Position numbers and translations under genes: made by a program
DNA from: Curtobacterium sp. MCJR17_020
Lineage (GTDB): Bacteria; Actinomycetota; Actinomycetes; Actinomycetales; Microbacteriaceae
Assembly: GCF_003234365.2 (NCBI RefSeq)
Contig: NZ_CP126260.1
Span: 310,001 to 374,000, forward strand
Direction: 5' to 3'
Length of the DNA stretch: 64,000 bases
The notes under the pieces: model-generated
Database searches by the model: none
What the model saw: only the letters and a program-made list of their open reading frames with translations
What the model was told of the DNA's origin: nothing
Shown: positions 57,091 through 64,000 of the stretch, in pieces
Layout of the letters: each line of letters starts with the position of its first letter
Numbering within the stretch: position 1 is the first letter of the stretch

Positions 57091-57133
57091 TATATTGACC
57101 CTGCTCGCCTCCTGCTGGGGGGATGAGAAGTCG

Positions 57134-57169
57134 GAGCCGGTGCACCTGGGGTATACCAGGTCCCGGCTC
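57134..57169. terminator. Two-part hairpin between DUF1206 and DUF3800 genes
   Basis: GAGCCGG (57134-57140) and ACCTGG (57144-57149) pair with CCAGGT and CCGGCTC (57156-57169) over a GGTATA loop. It sits between convergent gene ends. The upstream bases TGATATATTGA are A+T-rich for this genome. Confidence 0.65.
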
Positions 57170-57189
57170 TTGCGCCGTTCGGTGACCGC

Positions 57190-57762
57190 TCACGGACGGA
57201 CTTCGAAGGTCTCGAGCCCGTCGGTGATCGAATCCGAGAGCGGCTTTCCCGTGGTCATGGCCTCGCCGAACATCCCGAGCAGCTGATCGGGGAGCCAGAG
57301 CATCGGTTCGCTCCTGGGGTCACCGTGTTCGACCCGCAGGGTCTTCGGGATGATGCGTCGGCCGCGGAGTGCTTCCACGACTCGCAGATCCCGGGCGACG
57401 AGTGCGCTCGCACGTGATTCGAGCGTGAGCAATGACACGTCGTGGCGAGCGAGCTCCCATCCGAGACGTTCGAGGCAGACTGCTCGTGCTCGTTCCTCCC
57501 GGCGGAGATCCACGGGTGTGGCGACCACAACGAGGTGCAGGGCTTCGAGTGCCTCGACGGCCTCGCCGACCCGTCGTCGCTCAGGCCGACCGAGGTCGTG
57601 CCAGTGGAGCTTCCCGTTCGTCGGCCGCAGAGACTCGAGTACCTCGCGGGCGGCTTCGACGTCGTCTGAGTCGACAACGGAGGCGCCGAGCAGGTAGGCG
57701 GGCGCATCGAGCCCGTGGGACCGGATGCTCTCGTCGCCCCAGGCGTGGAGTGGACAGATCAT
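57190..57762 (-). CDS. DUF3800-like protein
   Basis: This 190-residue product (211 if it starts at GTG 57825) begins ICPLHAWGDESIRSHGLDAP with AYLLGASVV, the N-terminal DxS-type motif of DUF3800, an RNase-H-like family often found near phage, defence or mobile genes. Later acidic positions are LHWHDLGRPERRRV and VEHGDPRSEPMLWLPDQLLG, the last aspartates fitting the family's end motif (inference). ATG 57762 is chosen because DUF3800 proteins normally start just before the first motif. Third-position G+C is lower than in neighbours, consistent with transfer. Confidence 0.65.
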   Translation of the reverse strand: MICPLHAWGDESIRSHGLDAPAYLLGASVVDSDDVEAAREVLESLRPTNGKLHWHDLGRPERRRVGEAVEALEALHLVVVATPVDLRREERARAVCLERLGWELARHDVSLLTLESRASALVARDLRVVEALRGRRIIPKTLRVEHGDPRSEPMLWLPDQLLGMFGEAMTTGKPLSDSITDGLETFEVRP

Positions 57763-57851
57763 CGAGCCACGCTGCCAGCGAGGGTCGTCCACCACCGAAT
57801 ACTCCGTGTTTCGCTGAGGGGGCACGGAGCCGGCGCCGGTAGACCGGTCCG

Positions 57852-58727
57852 ATGAGCACCAGCGTGACGACCGGACCCGCGACCGTCTTCTCCGACGCCC
57901 GGGCAGTCCTCGCCGAGAGCATCGTGTGGGACCCGTCGGCGCAGCTGCTCCGGTGGACCGACATCACCCTCGGCACCCTCGTCACCGCGCGGGCCGACGG
58001 CACCGTCGTGTCGACCGTCCCGCTCCCGCCGCCGCTTGCGAGTTTCCAGCCGCGGGCGTCCGGTGGGTTCGTCGCGGCCCTCGGCGACACCGTCGTCGTG
58101 ACCGACGAGCACGGGGCGATCGAGCGTGAACTCACCCGCGTCGAGCACGCCACCGCCGGCCTCCGGTTCAACGAGGGCAAGTGCGACCCGTTCGGCCGGT
58201 TCCTGGTCGGCAGCATGAACCTGACGACCGGGGAGCCCGACGGCGCGCTCTACTCGGTCGAGGCCGACGGCACGACGCGGCTGCTCCGTGGCGGCCTCGG
58301 CGTGACGAACGGCTTCGAGTGGTCGGACGACGGCACCGTGATGTACGTCACCGACACGAGCGCGTCGACGATCTACCGCGGTTCCTACGGTCCCGACGGC
58401 GAACTCGGCGAGCTCGAACCGTTCGTCGTCGGTCACGCCCACGACGGTCTGGTCCGCGACGACGAGGGCTGCTCGTGGAGTGCGATCTACGGCGGCGGCC
58501 GGGTGGAGCGGTACGGCCCTGACGGATCGCACCTCGAGACGGTGGAGTTGCCGACCCCGAACGTGACGTCGGTGGCCTTCGGCGGCCCCGACATGTCGAC
58601 GCTGTTCGTCGCCTCGGCGCGGGAGAACCTCACCGAGGAACAGCTCGAGCAGCACCCGTCCTCGGGGGCGATCCTGGCCGTGCCGACGCTGGTGCACGGG
58701 TTCCCCGCGAACACCTTCAGCGGCTGA
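57852..58727 (+). CDS. SMP-30/gluconolactonase/LRE family protein
   Basis: The 291-residue protein is a six-bladed beta-propeller lactonase. The metal ligands are visible as the glutamate in VLAESIVWDP (residue 22 region), asparagines in LRFNEGKCDPFGRFLVGSMN and GGLGVTNGFEWSDDGTVMYV, and the catalytic aspartate in GHAHDGLVRDDEGCSW. It should hydrolyse sugar lactones such as gluconolactone. ATG 57852 is the start. A 72-base gap leads to the alpha/beta hydrolase gene on the same strand. Confidence 0.9.
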   Translation: MSTSVTTGPATVFSDARAVLAESIVWDPSAQLLRWTDITLGTLVTARADGTVVSTVPLPPPLASFQPRASGGFVAALGDTVVVTDEHGAIERELTRVEHATAGLRFNEGKCDPFGRFLVGSMNLTTGEPDGALYSVEADGTTRLLRGGLGVTNGFEWSDDGTVMYVTDTSASTIYRGSYGPDGELGELEPFVVGHAHDGLVRDDEGCSWSAIYGGGRVERYGPDGSHLETVELPTPNVTSVAFGGPDMSTLFVASARENLTEEQLEQHPSSGAILAVPTLVHGFPANTFSG

Positions 58728-58798
58728 CCGGGCGGGAGCGCACGCTGCGGCGGTGTCCGCGGGTATCGTGGGCGCTCGCCCGACCCGAGGAGACCCAC

Positions 58799-59878
58799 GT
58801 GAACGACGAGCGCACGGCAGCCACCCCGGACCCGGCCGGCGAACTCGCGAAGGCGGAGGACGCCGACGTCACCGTCGAGGTGGACCGGGTCGCGGTCGGC
58901 GGCACGTACGTCCGCGTGAGTTCGATCGGGGAGCCGGGGGAGCGGGCGTTCCTGCTCGTCGCCGGCCTCGGCATCGCGGCCACCTACTACGAGCGGCTCG
59001 CCCCACACCTCAACGAGAACGGCCCGGTGCACGCCCTCGACCTGCCCGGCTTCGCGGGCGTCCCCCGGTTCCGCGGGAAGGTCTCGATCGAGCGCTACGC
59101 CGATGCCGTCGAGCAGGTCATCGACGACCTCGGCCTGGTCGACCCGGTCCTGGTCGGCCACTCGATGGGCACCCAGGTCGTGACCGAGGTCGCGGCGCGT
59201 CACCCGGAGATCTCGGACCTCGTGCTCATCAGCCCGGTCGTCGACTCGCACGCGCGCACGGTCCGCCAGTCCGCGTTCCGGTTCCTGCGGTCGACCCTGC
59301 ACGAGCCCTCGGCGGTCCGCTGGCACGGCATCACGGCGTACGCGCTGTGCGGCTGGCACTGGTTCTCGAAGGTGCTGCCCCGGATGATCGCCTTCCCGAT
59401 CGAGGAGCGCGCGGCCCACGTGCAGGCGCGCACCCTCATCGTCCGCGGCGAGCACGACGCGATGGTCCCGCGGGACTGGATCCGTCGGCTCGCGCGGGTG
59501 TTCCCCTACGCGGTGCTGCGCGAGGTCGTCGACGGCGCCCACTCCGTGATGCACGCCCAGGCCGACGCGGTCGCACGGCTGGCGGTCGCGCACGTCGACC
59601 ACCGGCTGCCGGACCGCGGGGTGGGTTCGCTGCAGCGGGTGCGCGATGACTCGACGGCGTCCGACCTGTCGCGCCTGAGCCCGAGTGAGGCGTGGATGCT
59701 CGTGAAGTCGCGCTTCGTCGAACTGGTCGGCATGGCGAAGAACGACGACGAGACCCTCGAGGCGGCGAAGTCCGCCCACGCGGTCGCGATGGCCGACGGC
59801 GACGACCTGCCGGTCGATCCCGCCGACCGCAAAGCGGTCGTCGACGCGGTCGTACCCGAGGCCGACCCGAACCGCTGA
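58799..59878 (+). CDS. Alpha/beta-fold hydrolase with C-terminal extension
   Basis: The 359-residue protein has an alpha/beta hydrolase core: FLLVAGLGIAATYYERLAPH, the nucleophile in LVGHSMGTQVVTEVA (about residue 122), the acid in IVRGEHDAMVPRDW, and the histidine in VVDGAHSVMHAQ. Residues 265-359 form an extra helical region unlike the core. The GTG 58799 follows GAGGAGACCCAC. Ester or lactone hydrolysis is expected with unknown substrate. A perfect 21-bp terminator stem follows. Confidence 0.88.
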   Translation: MNDERTAATPDPAGELAKAEDADVTVEVDRVAVGGTYVRVSSIGEPGERAFLLVAGLGIAATYYERLAPHLNENGPVHALDLPGFAGVPRFRGKVSIERYADAVEQVIDDLGLVDPVLVGHSMGTQVVTEVAARHPEISDLVLISPVVDSHARTVRQSAFRFLRSTLHEPSAVRWHGITAYALCGWHWFSKVLPRMIAFPIEERAAHVQARTLIVRGEHDAMVPRDWIRRLARVFPYAVLREVVDGAHSVMHAQADAVARLAVAHVDHRLPDRGVGSLQRVRDDSTASDLSRLSPSEAWMLVKSRFVELVGMAKNDDETLEAAKSAHAVAMADGDDLPVDPADRKAVVDAVVPEADPNR

Positions 59879-59900
59879 CACCGGGCACTGCACGCGACGC

Positions 59901-59947
59901 ACAGGAGGCCCGGTGCCGGTTCTCGGAACCGGCACCGGGCCTCCTGT
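59901..59947. terminator. Perfect 21-bp stem terminator (GGGAGGC-related family)
   Basis: ACAGGAGGCCCGGTGCCGGT and one further T (59901-59921) pair perfectly with 59927-59947 around a CTCGG loop. It lies between convergent genes and carries the GGCCCGGTGCC core seen at 4221-4260. Confidence 0.85.
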
Positions 59948-59977
59948 CGGTCGCGTCCAGGGCGACCAGCGCGCTGG

Positions 59978-61171
59978 TCAGGCCGTGATGCGGCCCGTCA
60001 GCATGTCGGGCGTCAGCGCGTGCGCCTCGGCGAGGACCTTGCGGGCGTCGTCGGTCTTGTCCCACACGTTCCAGAGCAGCACGCCGCGCACCAGGTCGTC
60101 GTCGTCCAGGTAGTAGACGACACCGGTGACGGTCGGATCCTGCCAGTCCTCGACGGTGCGGAGCTTCGTGGAGACCTGCCCCACCGCTTCGTACCCCATG
60201 TCGAAGACGTCGGAGTAGAACATCGGCGTGTGGTCGTAGGTCTCGTCGGCGTCGGCGAGGTTCCGGCCGGCCTGCCGACCCTGCTGCTGCGCGTTGTCGA
60301 CGTGCTCGACCCGACGGGTCCCGAGGATCCGGTCCGGGTACTCGGCGACGTCGCCGGCCGCGAAGACCGAGTCGTCGTCGGTGAGCAGCGTCGACGAGAC
60401 CACGATGCCGTCGCGCACGGTCAGACCGGCGTCGGCGGCGAGCTGGGTGGCGGGCTCGATGCCGAGTCCGGCGACCACGGCGTCTGCTTCGAGCACGGAG
60501 CCGTCGTCGAGCGTGAGCGTGACCCCGTCGGCCGTCTGCGTGCCGGACTCGACCCGGCGTCCGAGTCGGAGGTCCACGCCGGCGTCGACGAAGCGCTGCT
60601 GGAACGCGCGCGCGAGGTCGTCCGGGAACATCCGGCCGCCCACGACCTCGTCGGGGTCGACCAGGGTGACGCGGGCGCCGTTCTGCACGACCCCCGCGGT
60701 GATCTCCTGGCCGATGTAGCCGCCGCCGACGACGACCACGTGCGCCCCGGCGTCGGCGAGCTCGCGGAGCTTCCGGTAGTCGTCGGCGCTGCGGTAGTCG
60801 AGCACGCGGTCCGAGGGCTCCAGGCCCGGCAACCCGCGGGGCTTGCCGCCGGTGGCGATGAGCAGCCGCTCGTAGCCGTGGGTCTGGCCGTCGGCCGTGC
60901 TGACGGTCTTCGCGGCACGGTCGATCCCCGTCACCGCGGTGCCGAGGACGAAGGACGCCCCCGTCTCCTCGGTGTGCAGGTCGACCTTCTCGTCCCAGCT
61001 GAAGTCCGGGTCGGTCCACAGCTTCTTCGACAGGGCCGGGCGGGCGTAGGGCCGGTCGACGTCCTCGCTGAGGATGCCGATCGTGCCGTCGGCGTCGAGC
61101 TCGCGGACACCGCGGGCGGCGGCGTCGGCGACCATCCCGCCGCCGATGATGAGGTATCGGTAGTCGGTCAC
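59978..61171 (-). CDS. FAD-dependent reductase, ferredoxin-reductase-like
   Basis: The 397-residue protein is a pyridine-nucleotide-disulfide-fold flavoprotein without redox cysteines. FAD binding is YLIIGGGMVADAAARGVREL with PYARPALSKKLW; NAD(P)H binding is VVVVGGGYIGQEITAGVVQN; the second FAD motif is VFAAGDVAEYPD. It resembles rubredoxin/ferredoxin reductases of oxygenase systems and AIF-like proteins. GTG 61171 is chosen because GGGAGGCACC lies directly before it; ATG 61186 overlaps the preceding SDR stop and is the alternative (402 residues). Confidence 0.88.
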   Translation of the reverse strand: MTDYRYLIIGGGMVADAAARGVRELDADGTIGILSEDVDRPYARPALSKKLWTDPDFSWDEKVDLHTEETGASFVLGTAVTGIDRAAKTVSTADGQTHGYERLLIATGGKPRGLPGLEPSDRVLDYRSADDYRKLRELADAGAHVVVVGGGYIGQEITAGVVQNGARVTLVDPDEVVGGRMFPDDLARAFQQRFVDAGVDLRLGRRVESGTQTADGVTLTLDDGSVLEADAVVAGLGIEPATQLAADAGLTVRDGIVVSSTLLTDDDSVFAAGDVAEYPDRILGTRRVEHVDNAQQQGRQAGRNLADADETYDHTPMFYSDVFDMGYEAVGQVSTKLRTVEDWQDPTVTGVVYYLDDDDLVRGVLLWNVWDKTDDARKVLAEAHALTPDMLTGRITA

Positions 61172-61185
61172 GGTGCCTCCCGGCA

Positions 61186-61986
61186 TCAGATCGTGGCGAC
61201 CGAGCCGGAATCGACCCGGTAGTTGGAGCCGTTGACGAAGCTCGCCAGGTCGGAGCAGAGGAACGCGATGACGTTCGCGACCTCTTCCGGCTCACCGCGG
61301 CGCTTCAGCTCCATGTAGGGACGTTCCTCGTCGAGGAAGCTCGTGATGGCGTCGTCGAAGCTCTGGTTCGTCTCCTTGGCGCGCTTGTTCATCATCGCGT
61401 CCGTCATGGGCGTGTGGATGAACGCGGGGCTGACGGTGTTCACGAGCACGCCCTCCTGCGCGTAGGTGCGCGACAGGCCCTTCGCGAACGACAGGACCCC
61501 GGCCTTCGCGGCGCAGTAGGGCAGTTCGTCGTCGTAGGGCTGCGAGGCGTCCTCGGACACGAGGTACACGATCCGGCCCCAACCGCCCTGCCGCAGGTCG
61601 CCGATGAACTCGCGCGTGATGCGGACAGGACCCATCAGGTCGACGTCGATGGTGTCGGCCCAGCCCTGCTCGTCGATCTCGTGGAACAGTCCCTGCGCGC
61701 CGGTGACGCCCGAGGACTGCACCAAGATGTCGATCGCGCCGACGGCGTCCCGCACCTTGCCGTGCAGGTCCGCCAGGCTCGCGGCACTCGTGACGTCCGC
61801 CGCGAAGGCGTGCAGCTTGCCGAGTGGGGCCTCGAGCTGGTCGGCGCTGTTGTCGAGCTGCGCCTGGTCGAGGTCGCTCACGACCACGGTCGCACCCTCC
61901 GCCAGGAGGATGCGAGCCGTGTTCCAGCCGATGCCGGAGTCGGCACCGAAGACGAGAGCGGTCTTGCCCTGGATGCCGAGGTCCAC
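61186..61986 (-). CDS. SDR family oxidoreductase
   Basis: The 266-residue protein is a classical SDR. GKTALVFGADSGIGWNTARI carries the Rossmann motif, the NNAG position is changed to QSSGVTGAQG, and the active site is LVSEDASQPYDDELPYCAAK (YxxxK). The end is ASFVNGSNYRVDSGS. GTG 61986 is the start. It is the first gene of a probable pair with the flavoprotein, whose start overlaps or closely follows its stop. The substrate is unknown. The unusual SSG and the segment VDLMGPVRITREF distinguish it from the other two SDRs here. Confidence 0.88.
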   Translation of the reverse strand: MDLGIQGKTALVFGADSGIGWNTARILLAEGATVVVSDLDQAQLDNSADQLEAPLGKLHAFAADVTSAASLADLHGKVRDAVGAIDILVQSSGVTGAQGLFHEIDEQGWADTIDVDLMGPVRITREFIGDLRQGGWGRIVYLVSEDASQPYDDELPYCAAKAGVLSFAKGLSRTYAQEGVLVNTVSPAFIHTPMTDAMMNKRAKETNQSFDDAITSFLDEERPYMELKRRGEPEEVANVIAFLCSDLASFVNGSNYRVDSGSVATI

Positions 61987-61993
61987 GGGACCC

Positions 61994-62500
61994 CTAGGCG
62001 TGCGCCGAAGCGTCGGCGACTGCGGGCGTCGTGGCGGAGGCCAGCGGCGTGCTCGGTGCGCGGTTCTCGGCCGAGACCATCCACGCGAGCTGCTCGAGGC
62101 GCTCGATGAAGCCGTGGAGCAGGTCCGCGGTCGTCGGGTCCTCTTCGTCGACCTCGTCGTGCACGTCGCGCATGGTGCCGGTCGCCTGGTAGAGGCGGAG
62201 CGTCACCTGGTCGATGGCATCGTGGGTCGTGATCTCGCCGTCGGGGAACTGGTCGAGGTGGCTCGACGCCGCGACCGTGCTCGAGCGTCCGTCCGGCACG
62301 GCGTACAGGGCGCGCATGCGCTCTGCCGTGTCGTCGGCGAACTCGCGTGCGGCATCGACGATCTCGTCGAGCTGCAGGTGCAGGTCGCGGAAGTTCGTGC
62401 CGAGGATGTTCCAGTGGGCCTGCTTGCCCTGGAGGTGCAGGTCGATGAGGTCCACGAGGACCGCCTGGAGGTTCTTGGCCATCTTGTCCGAAGCGTGCAT
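61994..62500 (-). CDS. dps: Dps family DNA-binding ferritin
   Basis: The 168-residue protein is a Dps. The ferroxidase helix QGKQAHWNILGTNFRDLHLQ LDEIVDAAREFADDTAERM has the His, Asp and Glu ligands shared between subunits. The C-terminal helices (LLHGFIERLEQLAWMVSAEN) and an Ala/Pro-rich tail follow. Dodecamers store iron and protect DNA from peroxide. AAAGGAGCCACCACC precedes the ATG at 62500. It lies eight bases upstream of the SDR gene on the same strand, so Dps, SDR and the flavoprotein may share a transcript. Confidence 0.93.
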   Translation of the reverse strand: MHASDKMAKNLQAVLVDLIDLHLQGKQAHWNILGTNFRDLHLQLDEIVDAAREFADDTAERMRALYAVPDGRSSTVAASSHLDQFPDGEITTHDAIDQVTLRLYQATGTMRDVHDEVDEEDPTTADLLHGFIERLEQLAWMVSAENRAPSTPLASATTPAVADASAHA

Positions 62501-62612
62501 GGTGGTGGCTCCTTTCGCGTCGGTGACCCTTCCGGTCTACGCGGTGCGGCCGTGACCACTCTCAGTGCGCACGGAACCGCCCTGTCCCCCGGGGTGTCCG
62601 GCGGGGCGGAGC

Positions 62613-63125
62613 TCAGTGCGCGGGGGCCGGGTCGACCTGGTCGACGGCGCCGCGCATCTGCTCGAGGAACGACGCGACGATGCGTGCCTCGGAAGCGGGC
62701 AGTCCCTCGGCGATCGACATCATCCGGCGGTGCATGATGCCGAGGGTCGCGCGGACCTCGTCATCGGTCTCGGTCGTCGGGGTGATCACGAGCGCTCGAC
62801 GGTCGGTGGGGTGCGGGTCGCGGCGCACGTGGTTCGACTTCACCAGGCGGTCGATCAGGATCGTGGTCGACGCCGACGAGATCTTCAGGTAGGCGGCGAG
62901 GTCCTTCGGGCTGACGCTGCGGCCCGAGCGCTGCGACTGCAGCAGGAAGCGCACGGCGAGCAGGTCGGTCTCGCCCATGCCCATCGAGTCGCGGGTGCGG
63001 CGGCGCATCGCGGTCTCGGCGGCCCGGTAGCGACGCAGGGCGTTGAGCACGGCGACCCCGCGCTGGGTCGCGTCGTCGTCGGGGAACCAGTACCCGGACG
63101 CCTCGGTGATCTCCTGCGTTGCCAT
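62613..63125 (-). CDS. MarR family transcriptional regulator
   Basis: The 170-residue protein has a MarR winged helix: MGMGETDLLAVRFLLQSQRS, SVSPKDLAAYLKISSASTTI LIDRLVKSNHV for the DNA-binding helices and RRDPHPTDRRALVITPT for the wing (conserved DRR). ATG 63125 is chosen over GTG 63131. It is followed by dps 112 bases on; a short CTCAGTGCGC duplication (62560-62569 and 62611-62620) is present but shows no symmetry. A stress or redox role is inferred from its neighbours. Confidence 0.9.
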   Translation of the reverse strand: MATQEITEASGYWFPDDDATQRGVAVLNALRRYRAAETAMRRRTRDSMGMGETDLLAVRFLLQSQRSGRSVSPKDLAAYLKISSASTTILIDRLVKSNHVRRDPHPTDRRALVITPTTETDDEVRATLGIMHRRMMSIAEGLPASEARIVASFLEQMRGAVDQVDPAPAH

Positions 63126-63202
63126 TGCCACAGGCTAGTCCGTCTCGTATGGAGGCCGTCTAGCGACTTCCTGTGGGTGTGCCTGCTCCGTTCCCGCATG
63201 CA

Positions 63203-63244
63203 GGACGGGAGGCCCGTGGCGGGGTCGCCACGGGCCTCCCGTCC
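63203..63244 (-). terminator. Perfect 18-bp stem terminator (GGGAGGC family)
   Basis: GGACGGGAGGCCCGTGGC (63203-63220) pairs perfectly with 63227-63244 over a GGGGTC loop. It lies just after the stop of the FMN reductase gene and upstream of the MarR gene. Confidence 0.85.
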
Positions 63245-63277
63245 GTCCTGTGGTGCGGTCGACCGCACCCGGTCGCT

Positions 63278-63835
63278 CTACGCGGCGGCCTGCTCGGTCG
63301 AGGCGTCGGCGAGTGCGTTCAGCGCGCCCTGGACGAGCGAGGTGACCTCGGCGTCCTCGCGCGGGTGGGTCTCCGCGAAGCGGACGACCGACTGCGGGAT
63401 CGCGACCTTGACGTCCTCGAGGACCTTCGCACCGGCGATGCCGGCGACCTTGCGGGCGTCGTCGTGGGCCCACACGCCGCCGTACTGCCCGAACGCGGAA
63501 CCGATGGCGGCGAGCGGCTTGCCGGACAGCGGCGAGGCGCCGAACGGACGCGATGCCCAGTCGAGGGCGTTCTTCAGCACGGCCGGGATCGTGCCGTTGT
63601 ACTCGGGGGTGACGAGCAGGACGGCGTCCGCGGCGGCGATCGCGTCGCGGAAGGCGACGGCGGCGGCCGGCGGGGTGTCGCCGTCGATGTCCTCGTTGTA
63701 GAACGGCAGGTCGACGATGCCGTCGAACGTGGTGACCTCGATGCCCTCCGGCGCGTGGTGCGCCGCGGCCTCGGCGAGCTTGCGGTTGATGGAGTCGGCG
63801 CGGAGGCTGCCGACGAGTGCGAGGACGTTCGTCAT
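63278..63835 (-). CDS. NADPH-dependent FMN reductase family protein
   Basis: The 185-residue protein has the flavodoxin-like fold of NAD(P)H:FMN/quinone reductases. The phosphate loop is LALVGSLRADSINRKLAEAA (residues 5-24), the FMN-isoalloxazine loop is LLVTPEYNGTIPAVLKNALD (about 73-92), and SGKPLAAIGSAFGQYGGV follows. It reduces flavins, quinones or azo compounds with NAD(P)H. ATG 63835 follows AAGGATCACC. It is divergent from the truncated gene at 63942, and CCCAG-ACCG-CTGGG in the gap may be an operator. Confidence 0.92.
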   Translation of the reverse strand: MTNVLALVGSLRADSINRKLAEAAAHHAPEGIEVTTFDGIVDLPFYNEDIDGDTPPAAAVAFRDAIAAADAVLLVTPEYNGTIPAVLKNALDWASRPFGASPLSGKPLAAIGSAFGQYGGVWAHDDARKVAGIAGAKVLEDVKVAIPQSVVRFAETHPREDAEVTSLVQGALNALADASTEQAAA

Positions 63836-63941
63836 GGTGATCCTTCTGGTTCGAGACGTTGTTCTGGGACGGAAAGGTGTCTGCGACAACCAATCCGAGC
63901 GTACGGCGTGCTATTCCCAGACCGCTGGGTACGGTGGCGAC

Positions 63942-64000
63942 GTGAGCACGCTTCGGACGCCGGCCAGCACGCCCCGCACGACGAACCCGGACTGGTGGCG
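63942..64000 (+). CDS. Start of a gene cut by the window edge
   Basis: A GTG at 63942 opens a frame of 19 visible codons (STLRTPASTPRTTNPDWW) that runs off the right edge. The upstream gap holds an inverted repeat CCCAG-ACCG-CTGGG (63917-63930) and GTACGG twice (63900-63905 and 63930-63935), as expected for a regulator gene divergent from its target. The visible part is too short for any family call. Confidence 0.35.
   Translation, partial: MSTLRTPASTPRTTNPDWW

Noticed and set aside
57091..57170. A tRNA- or tmRNA-like structure in the gap after DUF1206.
   Set aside because: There is a two-part hairpin but no T-loop, no anticodon arm and no acceptor stem, so a terminator is the simpler reading.

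Overview
The window is chromosomal DNA of a very high-G+C actinobacterium. The codon use (third positions almost all G or C), many GTG starts, ATGA/GTGA stop-start overlaps, Ku plus a three-domain LigD, a phosphoketolase, and recurring GGGAGGC-type palindromic terminators fit a Microbacteriaceae genus such as Curtobacterium. This assignment is inference from content, not a database match. No rRNA, tRNA, CRISPR array, transposase, integrase or phage structural gene was seen.

Layout. 1-8.8 kb: end of a secreted protein, a stress-type SDR oxidoreductase, a TetR-like regulator, a ThrE-type exporter, OsmC divergent from a zinc alcohol dehydrogenase, then a TauE/SafE transporter and gamma-glutamyltransferase pair. 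8.8-16.7 kb: an AraC regulator, an ArsR-SRPBCC pair behind a palindromic operator, a secreted bulb-lectin/M23 peptidase, a small lower-G+C island with a HicA/HicB-like toxin-antitoxin pair, an AlkD-like protein, and a TetR-controlled drug exporter. 16.7-24.3 kb: alcohol dehydrogenase and epimerase pair, two tandem SHOCT membrane proteins, DUF6314, a frameshifted pentapeptide-repeat gene, a thioredoxin-reductase-like enzyme divergent from an XRE-cupin regulator, a lipoprotein and a glycosyltransferase. 24.4-31.1 kb: a three-gene envelope-stress operon, a MarR/metallo-beta-lactamase pair, a frameshifted HAD hydrolase, GNAT, and a TetR-MFS operon.

31.2-38.7 kb: a LacI repressor faces two near-identical operators and a nucleoside hydrolase-MFS-ribokinase operon, a coherent ribonucleoside uptake, cleavage and phosphorylation unit; then Ppx/GppA and a DUF998-TetR operon. 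38.7-43.2 kb: NHEJ locus, ku divergent from an SDR gene translationally coupled to ligD. 43.4-47.9 kb: ECF-type sigma factor operon with two Asp23-like proteins, a TIM-barrel isomerase, an FAH-family hydrolase and two tiny unknown proteins. 47.9-53.8 kb: phosphoketolase, an unknown secreted protein, DUF1992 and a GH15 glucoamylase/trehalase. 53.8-57.1 kb: a strongly palindromic region and a 34-codon frame ahead of rtcB-DUF6226, then DUF1206. 57.1-64 kb: DUF3800-like protein, SMP-30 lactonase, alpha/beta hydrolase, ferredoxin-reductase-like enzyme, SDR, Dps, MarR, FMN reductase and the start of another gene.

The recurring theme is stress tolerance and local regulation: many small regulator-target pairs have visible palindromic operators next to them. 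The points most worth following are the structured region before rtcB, the leaderless HicAB promoter-operator, the two-lectin-motif M23 hydrolase, the sigma/Asp23 operon, and three families of dispersed palindromes. Two genes carry single-base deletions in short homopolymers, which may be assembly errors.
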